Positions 1 through 13,702 of a DNA stretch of 47,113 nt are shown one piece after another (the stretch's first letter is position 1; every line of letters starts with the position of its first letter). Both the position numbers and the translations under genes were made by a program. This DNA is from Haplosporangium gracile (Eukaryota; Mortierellomycota; Mortierellomycetes; Mortierellales; Mortierellaceae), in contig JAAAUF010000226.1 of assembly GCA_015499985.1 (NCBI GenBank), forward strand, positions 1 through 47,113, given 5' to 3'. The notes beneath the pieces are model-generated. The model had not been told where the DNA came from and ran no database searches. It saw only the letters and a list, made by a program, of their open reading frames with translations.

Positions 1-554
1 GTTTTAGTCGGTGATGGTCTTGGTGGCCTGGTCGCGAACCTGTATGAGTTTTGAATGAGTGATTGGACATGGAGTTAGATGTCTAATGCTTCCTTGCTGT
101 TGCTGTTGCTGTTCAGTTGTTCGTCATAGTAGACAACGAGGAAAGACTACAGGATGGTGACCGCTGTAGTCGATGAGTGGTGTCTCAGTCCTGACGAGGG
201 GAGAGGGGTTTTTTTCCTGTGGTCTCGTTCCAATTGGTCAAGTGATGAAATAGTCTAAAAAAATTTGCTTGGCTTCGAGAAGAAAAAGAAGATATGACAA
301 AGGACTCACCTCGGGCTTGGAATCCCACATAGTCTCGCTGACAATGGGAATAATGTCAGAAAGAGCAGCCGAGATTTGCTAAATGGTTTACAAGATAAGG
401 CATTAATAAGTAATGGACTCATTGGATCAGATATCGCTTTGGAGGAAAAAAAAGGGGACCAAAGCAAAAGATTGCAGGTCTGCAACATGACGGAATAAAC
501 AATAAAAAAAACGGTAGGAGCACGGTCGTTCCTTTTTGCCGTTTTGTTGTTGCT

Positions 555-590
<36 letters not shown>

Positions 591-1185
591 GATATTTGTT
601 CATACCTGAGGAGCAGAGAAGGTCAAACCAGAGAGAATGTCCAAAGCACCGATCTTGGAGTGCCTATTGTTTGTAAGTAATCAGTCATAAAGATACAAAA
701 GAACAAGATTGATTAGGATTCTGAAAAGGCAACGAAGAGACACTGCACTAATGGTCTCGCCAGTGAACAAAGAACAATAAAGCTTACCACTTCGACTCCT
801 TGATGGCGTGAAAGATGACGGGCAACAAGAGACGGACGGCATAACGGGTGGGGAGGGACATAATAGCCTTGGAGGCAACAGAGGCGGCATCACGAACGAC
901 AACCATCTTGTCCGAGTAGAGCTCAAAGACCTTGGGCATCTGGGGGATCAAGAAGGGCTCGCCGGCCTGGTCAAAGGTAGTGGCCAAGGAGCCGAGAGCA
1001 AGAAGAGCACCCTCACGGTGAGGGACCGACTTCTTGTTCTCGAGGAGAGGCGAGAGGCTCTCGATGATAGCGACGGACTTGACAAGACCCTCGGACTTGG
1101 CGAAGGCTGCAAGGGCGTCGGCAGCGGCCTGACGCTGCTCGGTGTTCTCGGCCTTGACAATGGCATCAATAAAGGAGGCAGACAT
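1..1185 (-). CDS. TEF3: Translation elongation factor 3 (EF-3), 5' part only
   Basis: EF-3 is the fungal-type ribosome-bound ABC ATPase that helps release deacylated tRNA during elongation. Only the N-terminal HEAT-repeat part lies in the window. Exons, in gene order, are 1185-788, 663-606, 378-310 and 39 to the window edge; all junctions are GT-AG and keep frame. The joined reading gives repeated helical HEAT-type segments and the family landmark SETMWDSKPEV, which aligns with the SETMWDTKKEV region I recall for yeast EF-3. ATG 1185-1183 is the first in a clean open frame. The next family-like stretch, VRDQATKTITD, runs directly into TAA at 4-6, with no GT donor between the acceptor and the edge. 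The peptide would then stop near 186 residues instead of about 1,050. This could be a poison exon, a truncated copy, a sequence error or a wrong final exon. The gene is divergent from the SHMT gene. Confidence 0.85.
557..591. repeat. (TTG)n trinucleotide repeat inside EF-3 intron 2
   Basis: About eleven TTG units lie within the intron between the second and third EF-3 exons (379-605). It is a simple microsatellite with no coding role. Confidence 0.9.
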
Positions 1186-3052
1186 ATTGAACTGTTTCGG
1201 GATTGGTATTACCAGGGAGAATAAAGGGAAGGGGGGTTGCTGTATGGCAGGGAGGGGTAGTTAGAAAGAGGTGGCAAATGAGTGGAAGGGTGCGGGGATG
1301 AAGGAATGTAAGGGTATGCGGATGGTAATGCCAAGGTCCCAAGGGGTTGATGCGGGATGTGAAGGGGGAGAAGAAGGGAAGGAGCAAAAGTTCTGGGCAG
1401 CAAGGCCCTTTTATGCTGGAGGTTGGAGGGGCCAGCCTGCGCCCTGAATGCGATCTGATTGGCTGCAGGCTTAGGAAAAACTTTTTTTTTTCCTTTTTTT
1501 GCTTGTTTCATTTGTGGCTTATGTTTTGTTAGACAGGCTAGTCAGCTTTTAGCACATTTCTTTGACAAGACGGCCGAAGACATTAAAAAAAGGTGACAAA
1601 GCGACCGCATTGTATGTTCACCTTCAGGGATAGAAGGCAGCGACATACAGTGTCCATGGTTTGATCTATATTTTTTTAGAGAACGCAGTCCTTTTTTTGC
1701 CACCAAAATTACAAAAGGCGGTGAATCGGGCTCCTCATTGGGAGATGTGGTGCAATACAAGGCGCGTTGGTAAAAGAGCAAAAGTGAAAAAAAAAGCAGT
1801 ACCGTGCTGGTAGTGTTTGGTTGGGTGAGTTGCCTCCATTCTTTTTCCCATGCAAGAGTGCCTCGGCCGACCTCTTTTGTGTGGGCCCCTGCCAAAAGAG
1901 GCTGGCGATGGAAGCGAGAGATAGGGAATCAAGAGAATTTTGAAGCGCCGATGTGTTGTACGTACAAAATAATCGTAAAGTAGCAGAGAAGAGTGAAAAA
2001 AATATTATTCTAGGCAATGTAGATTGACCGTACACAGGACGGATCAGTTTGTGTGTTCGGTGTTTCGACTTGTGAACTTGACAACAAAAGGTAAGGACAG
2101 ATAAACTAAGCCACAGACCTGGAAGAGTCAGAGGGGCGGACCTTTGAAGTCGTAATAAGGTTGACAAGAGAACGACCCCGCACTTTTGCGATTTCCTATT
2201 TGAACAGCTTCGGATTCCCCCCTCGCACTGTTTTTTAATCTTTTCTTTTTTCTTTTTTTTTTTCTTCTCTTTGCTCTTCATCCCTTCACACCACTTCCCC
2301 CTTCCCCCTTCCTCACTCGCTCTTTCGAGAACAAAGGTAACTATTCCACATTACATATCTTTTAAACATTTTCCCATGAACAGCAGCCGTGTCTTCGCGT
2401 GAGATCAGGCATAACCAATCTATCCACCATAAAAAAAAAATACCGATAATGTTCAGGAGCATTAAAACAAAGATCCCACGAAACTTGCCCGCGTCTATTC
2501 CGTTTTCCTCCCTTTCCCACTCCCACTCCCATATCCTCCCTTCAGCCTGCAAATTGTAACACGACTTCCATTACTTTGATAAAAAATTGTGAGCGGATCC
2601 AGAAAGGTCCGACAAGACTAAGATTTAAAGTGAAAAAGAAAGGTGGACACAACAAAATAACTGAGCACGCAAGCGTCAAAAAGAAGAGTCATCCTGAACT
2701 GATTATGTGTTTCTGCATGTGTCTTTGTGGCGCTCGTTTTTTTTTTCTCTTTTTTTGTTTGCTGTTGGGTTGGGGTTGGATGGTTGGTGGAGAGAATCAG
2801 ATTATCATGCTCCGTTTCAATATATAAACGCCTTTGCCCTTCCCCACCATTTTTCCTTTTTCTTTTTTTTTTTTCCTTCTCTTGCTCTTCCTTCCTTGCA
2901 CCCTTTTCACAACGAAGAATGTACTTACACACATGCCCCGCACACGTACTATACATGCCATCGAGGCCTGATAACAAGACGCTTTTTATCTTTGCATATG
3001 AATACTAACCTCAATTCATTCTTGCTTATCCATTCGATAGATATAATTCACA
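1186..3052. promoter_or_regulatory. Divergent promoter region between EF-3 and SHMT
   Basis: This 1.87 kb stretch holds no supportable gene. It separates two divergently transcribed housekeeping genes. It contains many poly-T/poly-A runs, a CT-rich tract at about 2220-2320 and a TATA-like element at 2821. The short open frames here are low-complexity translations of homopolymer tracts. Confidence 0.7.
2821..2828 (+). promoter_or_regulatory. TATA-box candidate for SHMT
   Basis: TATATAAA stands about 230 bases before the SHMT ATG and is followed by a pyrimidine-rich tract and a leader. The long distance to the ATG allows a long 5' leader or a leader intron; neither can be settled here. Confidence 0.45.
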
Positions 3053-4771
3053 ATGGCCCAAATTGATTCCTGGAACGCCGGCATGAACACCCCCCTCGAG
3101 CAGGAGGATGCTGAGATTTACAACCTCATCCAGCAGGAGAAGTACCGTCAGTACTCTGGCCTTGAGTTGATTGCCTCTGAGGTGAGTTTTTCTTGTTCAT
3201 TTTTTTTTTAAAACGATGGTCGATGTGTGTGGGAAAAATCACAAGGATGCATTATGAAAAAAAAAGAAAGGGGGAAGGAAAAGTTTAACACCAACAACAA
3301 CAATAACAACAGGAAGAAGACTAAGGAATGAGTGAATGGGATCAGTAGCCAGTCGTATCAATCAGTGATATATCAACAGTCATGATGTGTCTGAGTCGTG
3401 TCTGATCCATTAACCAATCAATCCCCCCTTCCCCCCCTTCTATCTTCTCTCTTCCCCTCGCGCCATCGTCCATCCTTACAACAAAAACAGAACTTCACCT
3501 CCCAGGCTGTCATGGAGGCCAACGGGTCTGCCTTGACCAACAAGTACTCCGAGGGTCTCCCCGGCGCCCGTTACTACGGTGGTAACGAGTACATCGACCA
3601 GATTGAGAACCTCTGCCGCAAGCGTGCCCTCGAGGCCTTTGGTCTCTCCGCCGAGGAATGGGGTGTCAACGTCCAGCCCTACTCTGGATCGACCGCCAAC
3701 TTTGCTGCCTTGACTGCCATGATCCAGCCCCAGGATCGCATCATGGGTCTCGACCTCCCCTCCGGTGGACACTTGACTCACGGTTACCAGACCGCCAAGA
3801 AGAAGATCTCTGCCACCTCGATCTACTTCCAGTCGATGCCTTACCAGGTCGATGCCACCACCGGCCTCATTGATCTCAACCGCCTCGAGGAGAACGCCAA
3901 GCTCTTCCGCCCCAAGGTCCTCATCTGCGGTGCCTCGGCTTACCCCCGTGAGTGGGACTATGCCCGCTTCCGCAAGATCGCCGACCAGCACGGTGCTTAC
4001 CTCATGTCCGACATGGCCCACATCTCTGGTCTCGTTGCCGGTCAGGAGGCCGAGTCGCCCTTCAAGTACTGCGATGTCGTCACCACCACCACCCACAAGA
4101 CCCTCCGTGGTCCCCGTGCCGGTTTGATCTTCTTCCGCAAGAACAAGGATGCCAAGGTCGAGAAGGGTGAGGATCTCGAGAGCCGTGTCAACCAGGCCGT
4201 TTTCCCCTCCATCCAGGGAGGCCCCCACAACAACACCATTGCCGGTATTGCCGTCGCCCTCAAGCAGGCTGCCAGCCCCGAGTTCAAGTTGTACGCCAAG
4301 CAGGTTATTGCCAACTCCAGGGCCCTCGCCGCCACCTTGCTCGAGAAGGGATACAAGATCGTCACCGATGGCTCCGACAACCACTTGATCCTCTGGGATC
4401 TCCGCCCCAACAAGTTGACCGGCTCCAAGGTCGAGCGTATCTGCGACATGGCCTCGATCACCCTCAACAAGAACTCTGTCTGCGGTGATGTCTCCGCCGT
4501 CACCCCCGGTGGTGTCCGTCTCGGAACCTCTGCCTTGACCTCGCGCTCGTTCAAGGAGGCTGACTTTGTCAAGGTCGGTGAGTTCTTGCACCGCATCGTC
4601 CAGATCGCCTTGACTGTCCAGGCCAAGGCCGGCTCCAAGTTAATGAAGGACTTTGTCGCCGCCCTTGAGGGCAACGAAGATGTCGCCACCCTCCGCAAGG
4701 AGGTCGAGGCCTTTGCCACCTCCTTCCCCTTCCCTGGTTTCGACGTTAAGGACTTGAAGCCCAACCACTAA
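3053..4771 (+). CDS. SHM2: Serine hydroxymethyltransferase, probably cytosolic
   Basis: This PLP enzyme interconverts serine plus tetrahydrofolate with glycine plus 5,10-methylene-tetrahydrofolate, feeding one-carbon metabolism. Two exons, 3053-3181 and 3491-4771, flank a 309-base GT-AG intron; the joined protein is 469 residues, normal for the family. The PLP-binding motif [14 protein letters not shown] is intact, with the Schiff-base lysine at about residue 246. The N-terminal [19 protein letters not shown] block spans the intron junction and confirms the splice. The protein begins directly with the core-like [20 protein letters not shown] and shows no mitochondrial presequence, hence the cytosolic call. 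Codon use is strongly biased to C-ending codons, as in a highly expressed gene. That bias also creates a long empty antisense frame. The gene is convergent with spastin. Confidence 0.97.
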
Positions 4772-4790
4772 AATCTCTTTTAGAGATTTT
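4770..4790 (+). terminator. Perfect 9-bp hairpin overlapping the SHMT stop codon
   Basis: Bases 70-78 and 82-90 of the 4700s form a perfect inverted repeat (AAAATCTCT / AGAGATTTT) with a 3-base loop. The left arm uses the last two bases of the TAA, and further T residues follow. It could be an RNA 3'-UTR structure; a eukaryotic terminator role is not implied. Confidence 0.5.
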
Positions 4791-5271
4791 TTGGTACCAG
4801 GTCGTCGCTTCTAGAGCACCGTCCTTTTTCTTTTCTTTTCTCTTTGCAAGTTGCATCTGAGGTGTATGCTCAACCATGCCCTGATCAACTTTTCTCTTTA
4901 CAAAAACCGTTTATATTTTCTCTCCCCAATCTCTCCCAAACAACCCGCATCCGTCTTTGTTATTTTTTTATTTTTTCTCCTAAAGCAAAAACAAATCCCT
5001 TTGCGTTTCGGAGTGGCCTTTGTGGTTGGTTACTGCCATGGGTCATTCTCGACTGTACATTATCTCCTTAAAGCATCAGTTACCGATATTCAACATTATC
5101 AAATAAAACAATAATGAAGATCCCAAAAAAAACAAGGTGTAATACTGCGAAGCAAAGAACTTTAGAAGCTATGGAATGCAACGTGGGGCGTTTTTGTATA
5201 CTGTATGCGTCATGTTCTTTTATTCTACTTTGATATGCTGACAGACAAATGATGCTTAATTTGTGGAGTTG
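4772..5271. other. Convergent 3' region of SHMT and spastin
   Basis: There is no gene here. It contains the stop-codon hairpin, T-rich tracts and an AATAAA at 5102-5107 on the plus strand that could serve as the SHMT polyadenylation signal, about 330 bases after its stop. Confidence 0.6.
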
Positions 5272-7823
5272 TTATCCTCGAATCCCCGCTCCGTATTCTC
5301 TGTTCCACTCCTCAAACGCCAGCAAGCTCTGCGGACTGACAGATGGCCGAATGGTCTGAAGGGCCTGCACAAAGTCTTGGTATTGAATCGGCCGCACCTG
5401 ATCTGCAGGCGTGTCCAGAAGTGTCTCGCCCAACGACCGAAGAGGCCCCAAAGCCGCATCTTGAGCCAGTGCCGTCAAATCCGAGCCCGAATAGCCCTCT
5501 GTCTGACGGACAAGCGTTTGCAGCTCGCCTGACGAGAGCCGGTAATCCTGGCCGCTCAACAGTTTTGTCAACAGGTTGCGGCGCGTCTCTGCTTCTGGCA
5601 AAGGGATGTAGATTCTCTTGACAAACCGGCGTCTGGCGGCCTCGTCCAGTTCTTGAGGTCGATTGGTGGCGCCCATGACCAGGACCCTATCGGCGGGATT
5701 TGATCCTGCGCCATCAAACTGTAGTAGAAACTCGGTCTTTAACCGTCTGCTCGCCTCGTGCTCACTCTCTGACCGCTCCGTCAATATCGAATCGACCTCA
5801 TCTAATGTACATCAGGGTGCATAGCTTTGTTAGTCTTGATGACTTATAAAGCAGCGTACAGCGACAAGCTACAAGCATGACATTGCTTTTACCAATGAAG
5901 ATGACAGACGGCTGCAGCTCATGAGCGATAGCAAAGAGTGTCCTGGCCAGTTTTTCAGACTCGCCAACCTATGTTCAGTAACGAAAGGAAGACGGTTATA
6001 GTCATGCAAAACAACGAGGCATCACGCAAGTAGGCAATGTGCTACCAGAAAGTGGCAATCGACTTACGAACTTGGAGGTGAGGGAACTGGCACTGATGGA
6101 AAAGAACGTCGCCTTGGATTCTTGCGCCACTGCTTTCGCTAGCATCTGGATATAATAACAAAATGGCATCAATTAATCGCCCTGTGTAAATAATTTGCAA
6201 TGCAAATATACCCATGACACGTAACCAAAAATTAAATGTTATACCTACAGTTTTACCAGTTCCTGGAGGACCAAAAAGTAGCACACCCTTGGCAGGCGCT
6301 CTCAGTCCAGTAAACAATTCTGGTCGAAGTGCTGGCAAGATCACAATCTCCTTGAGTGCTTGCTTGGCGAATGTCAACCCAGCAATGTCGTCCCAGGTTA
6401 CTTTGGCGCCATCAATCATGACTTCGTTCAGAATCATATTGGCAAGCTTGGAGTCGATATTTTTAAGACGCGAGATCTTGTTCTTGGTTTCTGCCAGTAC
6501 CGAGTTCTGTCCGCCTGTTACCGCCACTCCCCCTCCTGCTGCTGCGGTTCCTGCAGGTCGCCTGCGTCCTCCAGTGATCATCCCTGGCCGAGTAGTTGCT
6601 GTCCTAGATTGAGTAACGCTGGCTGTTGTTCGGTTTCCGAGCCCCGTTGCTCCCCCTGATGATGTTGCATTCCCGATAGAGCCATTGGTTGGGTGAGATC
6701 GTTTATAAGGTGTCGGCGCAAAAGGCTTCGATGCGGACACAACGTTAAAAACGGGTTCATCGGATGAATGCTGGTTTGCAGGTCTGCTGCGTACGGATAC
6801 TGGCGAAGATCCAAAAATGGGTGTCGATGATAGAACAGTAGGCTGTCGTTCCATCGAAGGCGAGCTGCCACCCCCCGAGATGGCCGAACCAACTGCCTGG
6901 ATAGCGCTGGATACTGCCGCTGAGAAAAATGACTGTCCTGATGATGCTGAGGTGTTCAGTCCCGCAGTAGTGCTCAATGCCGTCCTGGCTCCGTGACCAT
7001 CACCGGACTGATTCATCCTCTGCGATAGTTCCTCAACCCTGCTTTCGACCGCCTGCAGGTTCTGTCTCATCTTGGGGCCCAGAATCTCGGATTCCCGAAA
7101 CTCTGCATCGGTAACATATCGGATCTTCAGCGCATCCTTGAGAGACTGGATCCCCAGCCGGTACTTGTCCAACGCCTTGTTGTATTCGCCTTTGCTGTCG
7201 TCGTCAAGGGCCGAGTTGATATAGTGATATGCTTCGTTGTGCTTGAGCTTTTGTAACTTCAACGCCTGAGTATTAAGTGCCGTTGTTGGTGCCGCATGTG
7301 GCTGTTGTCTCGACATTGGCGGTGTAGGAGCTCTGCTGTTGTTACTGGGTTGCCTCTGCCTAGATTGATGTTGTTTCTGTTGCTGTTGTACTAGCTGTGG
7401 TCTTTGGCCAAGGCGAGTCTTGTGACCTTTAAGTTGGCTTTCCAACACTGGGCGAGTGCGTTGAATCGGGCTGCGGTGGCGGAGAAAGCAACGACGATAG
7501 AGACTGCGGACGAAAAGGAGAAAGAAAAGGATGACTGTGACGATAATAGAAAAGAGCAGTAGGCGGGCAGGGATTGTTGTTGTTGTTCCTATGACAGGTG
7601 GCAGACCACGTTCTGTGCTAAAGATGGCAGAAAGAATTATCCTCCAGAGCTGGCTTGGAAAGGGGCTGTTGTTGCTGTTGCTGCTGGTAGTAATAATAGA
7701 GGTTGCTTGTTGTTGATTGTTCTGAGGTGGATGAGGCAATTGTTGAAAGGGACCGTTCAGGAACCATGAACACAGCGATTGGTAGACGGTGGCGTGTTCG
7801 TAGTTAATCTGCCTGTTCCTCAT
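5272..7823 (-). CDS. SPAST: Spastin-type AAA microtubule-severing ATPase
   Basis: Spastin hexamers sever microtubules and link severing to membranes. Exons in gene order are 7823-6249, 6145-6068, 5968-5893 and 5801-5272; all junctions keep frame and give 752 residues. A hydrophobic membrane segment lies at about residues 87-106, after a Ser/Asn/Gln-rich leader. An MIT domain follows at about 190-270, then a Ser/Gly-rich linker. The AAA module has Walker A GPPGTGKT at 518-525 (exon 1 ends exactly there), Walker B VIFIDEVDS, and an arginine-finger region reading RRRFVKR. The C-terminus [18 protein letters not shown] matches spastin's SVSPQ helix rather than katanin or Vps4. The membrane segment plus MIT order is that of animal spastin. 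The start ATG is the first in a 525-codon open exon. Fidgetin-like is the main alternative and fits less well. Confidence 0.93.
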
Positions 7824-9256
7824 ACAGGCTGTTCTAGGAGGTGGGAGAGGTCGAGGAAGGGGTTGTGTCCTCCTGATGCCGATTGCTGCTCCTTGTTTCG
7901 TCGTCTGCTAACAACGTGGCCGAAAGAAAGACAGATCCGTGACTGCGAACACATCAGGGCGCGATTGAACTGACACCTAAAAAGAGCTTAAAAAATGTGC
8001 CGCACCAGGCGGTACCTAGAACGAGGTCGTTGTTGACTGGAAGGGGACATCGATTGGTTGCAATTGAGCCTGCGCTCCCGTAGAAAGGACATCGTCTCGG
8101 CAGGATGCCTATCTGGACAAGGATATCCAGTTCAAACAAGAAACAGATAACAACAATACAACAAAAAGGCCGAGCGCCCAACGACTCCCTTCTTATTTTA
8201 TATTTTGTAGAAAAGTAGTCCAAGTCCAATGCAGACGTGCTAAGCAGATATATTTCACTCCCCGTTCTCTCCGCATCGCCCGTTGTTCCTCCGTCATCTC
8301 ACTCACTGTGATCCAACCCCTATTCTCCGGAACTCGTGAAGGATTCCAAAAAAATAAAAATAAAAATAAATAAATCTCAACTCACGCGTGACAACCCCAG
8401 TGGAAGCAACATGCCTCTTGTTTTTTTTTCTCTCTTTCTCTGTCGCCACTTCGTTATTGAGATCAGCATCATACGAGTGTAAGGAAAAAAACAAGAGAAA
8501 AGAATAGCGAGGTAAGCAACATAAAAAACAATGAAGGTTGGGCCACATTTGTCATGATTGGAAAGGGTGACCTTCTAACCCCCTTTGCTCGCCCTCCCCC
8601 TTCCGATCGGTCTACTTTGTCAGGAAGAAGGAGAAAGGAGAAAGGAGAAGGGCGTTTTTTGTTGCCGCGGCGATTATTAGTATTCGCTGTTTTGCTGGGC
8701 AAAGTAAAGGAAGCAAGGTCGATGATGATGATGTTGGATGATGAATGACCATCCCTTGTCCCTGTGGATGTGTGTTTTTATTCGATTTGATCTCATTTGT
8801 AAGTTGCACAGGACTTCATCCGAGGCGAGGTTGATCAGGTCCAAACATGCTCCCTCAGTCGAAAACATTGGCATTAGCACGGGCATGGCAGGGGAGCGTG
8901 CTCTGGGACAGTACAGCGAGGGTTGTTTCGCAAGTGGCAACAACGGCTAGCAGCATGGCTCGATTCACTCATTCAGCCGTCATCATCGTCGTCGCCCTGG
9001 TTTTTCACTGAAAAAAGTGGGCGTCAGGGGGAGGAAGTGTCTGAGTTTCTCTCGAGCATTACTTTTAGCCATTGCGTTGCAGCAACGACGACAACAACAA
9101 TGAAGCACTGCCTTTAAGGTCGGCTGCTATCCCCACAAGATCCTTTGGTATTCATTGTGCGTGTTCGCATCGCATTTCTTCAAACACAAGTTTTTACAAG
9201 GGTGTGCGCTTTGTCTTTCTTTTTTCTTCTTGCTCTTGGCTTCTCATTTTTTGTTT

Positions 9257-9291
<35 letters not shown>

Positions 9292-9808
9292 CTTTTTTTC
9301 TCTTCTTCTTCGTCCTTTTCCTCTCTTCCCTCTTCGCCGACCGTCTCCTCTCACTCGCTCCATCCCCTCAATATTGTCAACCTATATCATTCTCACCCCA
9401 CTTCACCACCCTCGTTGTAGTTATCTCTTCTTCTTCTCATATCTCGACCTCAATACGCCTGCTCTTTTCTTTACGAACACCTACTCTCTTCCCTCACTCC
9501 TTCTTCGCTTGACGCCCCTCATCCTCTTCCTCCTTCTGAGCCCTCGCTCTAACAGAGCATCTGTCGATCCTGCTCTTCTCGTTTACCAGTATTCGTACTC
9601 TTATTCCAGGAAAGAAAGACTCAACATCCTCTTCTTTCTGACCTCTAGTGTCCTTTTTCAAACAGACCACTTTCATCCCTCCTTCGTCTGCCTCTGCACA
9701 TAATGGTAAAAACAGTCAAGACATTAGTGTCAGAGATGGCGTTCTTGCCGAGTGGCGTGGCCTGGTTGCTCAACCTCTCTTCTCTTCCTCTCGAAACCAA
9801 TGCCATAG
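7824..9808. promoter_or_regulatory. Divergent promoter region between spastin and the STE20-type kinase
   Basis: I see no gene in these 2 kb. The right half (about 9180-9700) is strongly CT-rich and includes a TTTC microsatellite; it probably forms the promoter and 5' leader of the kinase. Open frames here are Phe/Ser/Leu-rich translations of the CT tract. Confidence 0.7.
9255..9292. repeat. (TTTC)n microsatellite
   Basis: About nine tandem TTTC units lie inside a longer polypyrimidine tract upstream of the kinase gene. Confidence 0.9.
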
Positions 9809-13102
<3,294 letters not shown>

Positions 13103-13702
13103 ATTTATGGCAGCGAAGATCCCAAGGAGTAAAAAAAGAAGAGAAAGAGAAACATGAGGCATTTGTTTTGAAGAAGGGTCGTGATTTATGAAGTACGCCC
13201 CTTTCCTTTTCTTGTTTTTTTTTCCACATTTTTTTTTTATCTCTTTCGCCGATGCCACCCCCACATTTTCTACAGGAGCAAGTGCTTTGGGACACTGTTC
13301 ACTAAAAACCCTATTACACACTGGAGGACGAGGATGAGCGGGGAGGGGGCCTCTTGCAGTGAGGACCTTGGGGGAGGGCAATGAGGAAAATACATACACT
13401 TTTTTTATGGTTCGACATAGGTAGTTTATTTGTTTTTGTAATGTTTTCCGTGTCTTTTTTTTTGTTCTTTTTTCAATAATATCAATCATTCAACCACACA
13501 AAACCATGTGCATAGAAAATGATAAACGCGATGGTCTACACGTGACTGTAGGTCACACAAGCCACAAACATAAACATTTTTTTTTTCTTTTTTTTTTAAA
13601 CTGCAAGCCCTAAGGCACGCACAAAGTTCGAGTCCACGAGCCATTGTTGTTTCTTTTGTCTAGCAACCAAACTCCATCTCCTAACCAACACACATCAACA
13701 CC
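13103..13702. other. Intergenic, kinase 3' end to Utp7 promoter
   Basis: No gene is seen. The stretch has several T-rich runs (for example 13205-13240 and 13577-13600) that may mark the kinase 3' end and the Utp7 leader. Confidence 0.6.

Noticed and set aside
3476..4591. Long minus-strand open frame (371 codons) opposite SHMT
   Set aside because: It is the antisense shadow of a strongly C-ending codon bias; the translation is Gly/Leu/Val/Asp repeats with no family resemblance.
9072..9703. Overlapping plus-strand frames of 146 and 182 codons
   Set aside because: Translations of the CT-rich leader and TTTC microsatellite; Phe/Ser/Leu-only composition in several frames at once.
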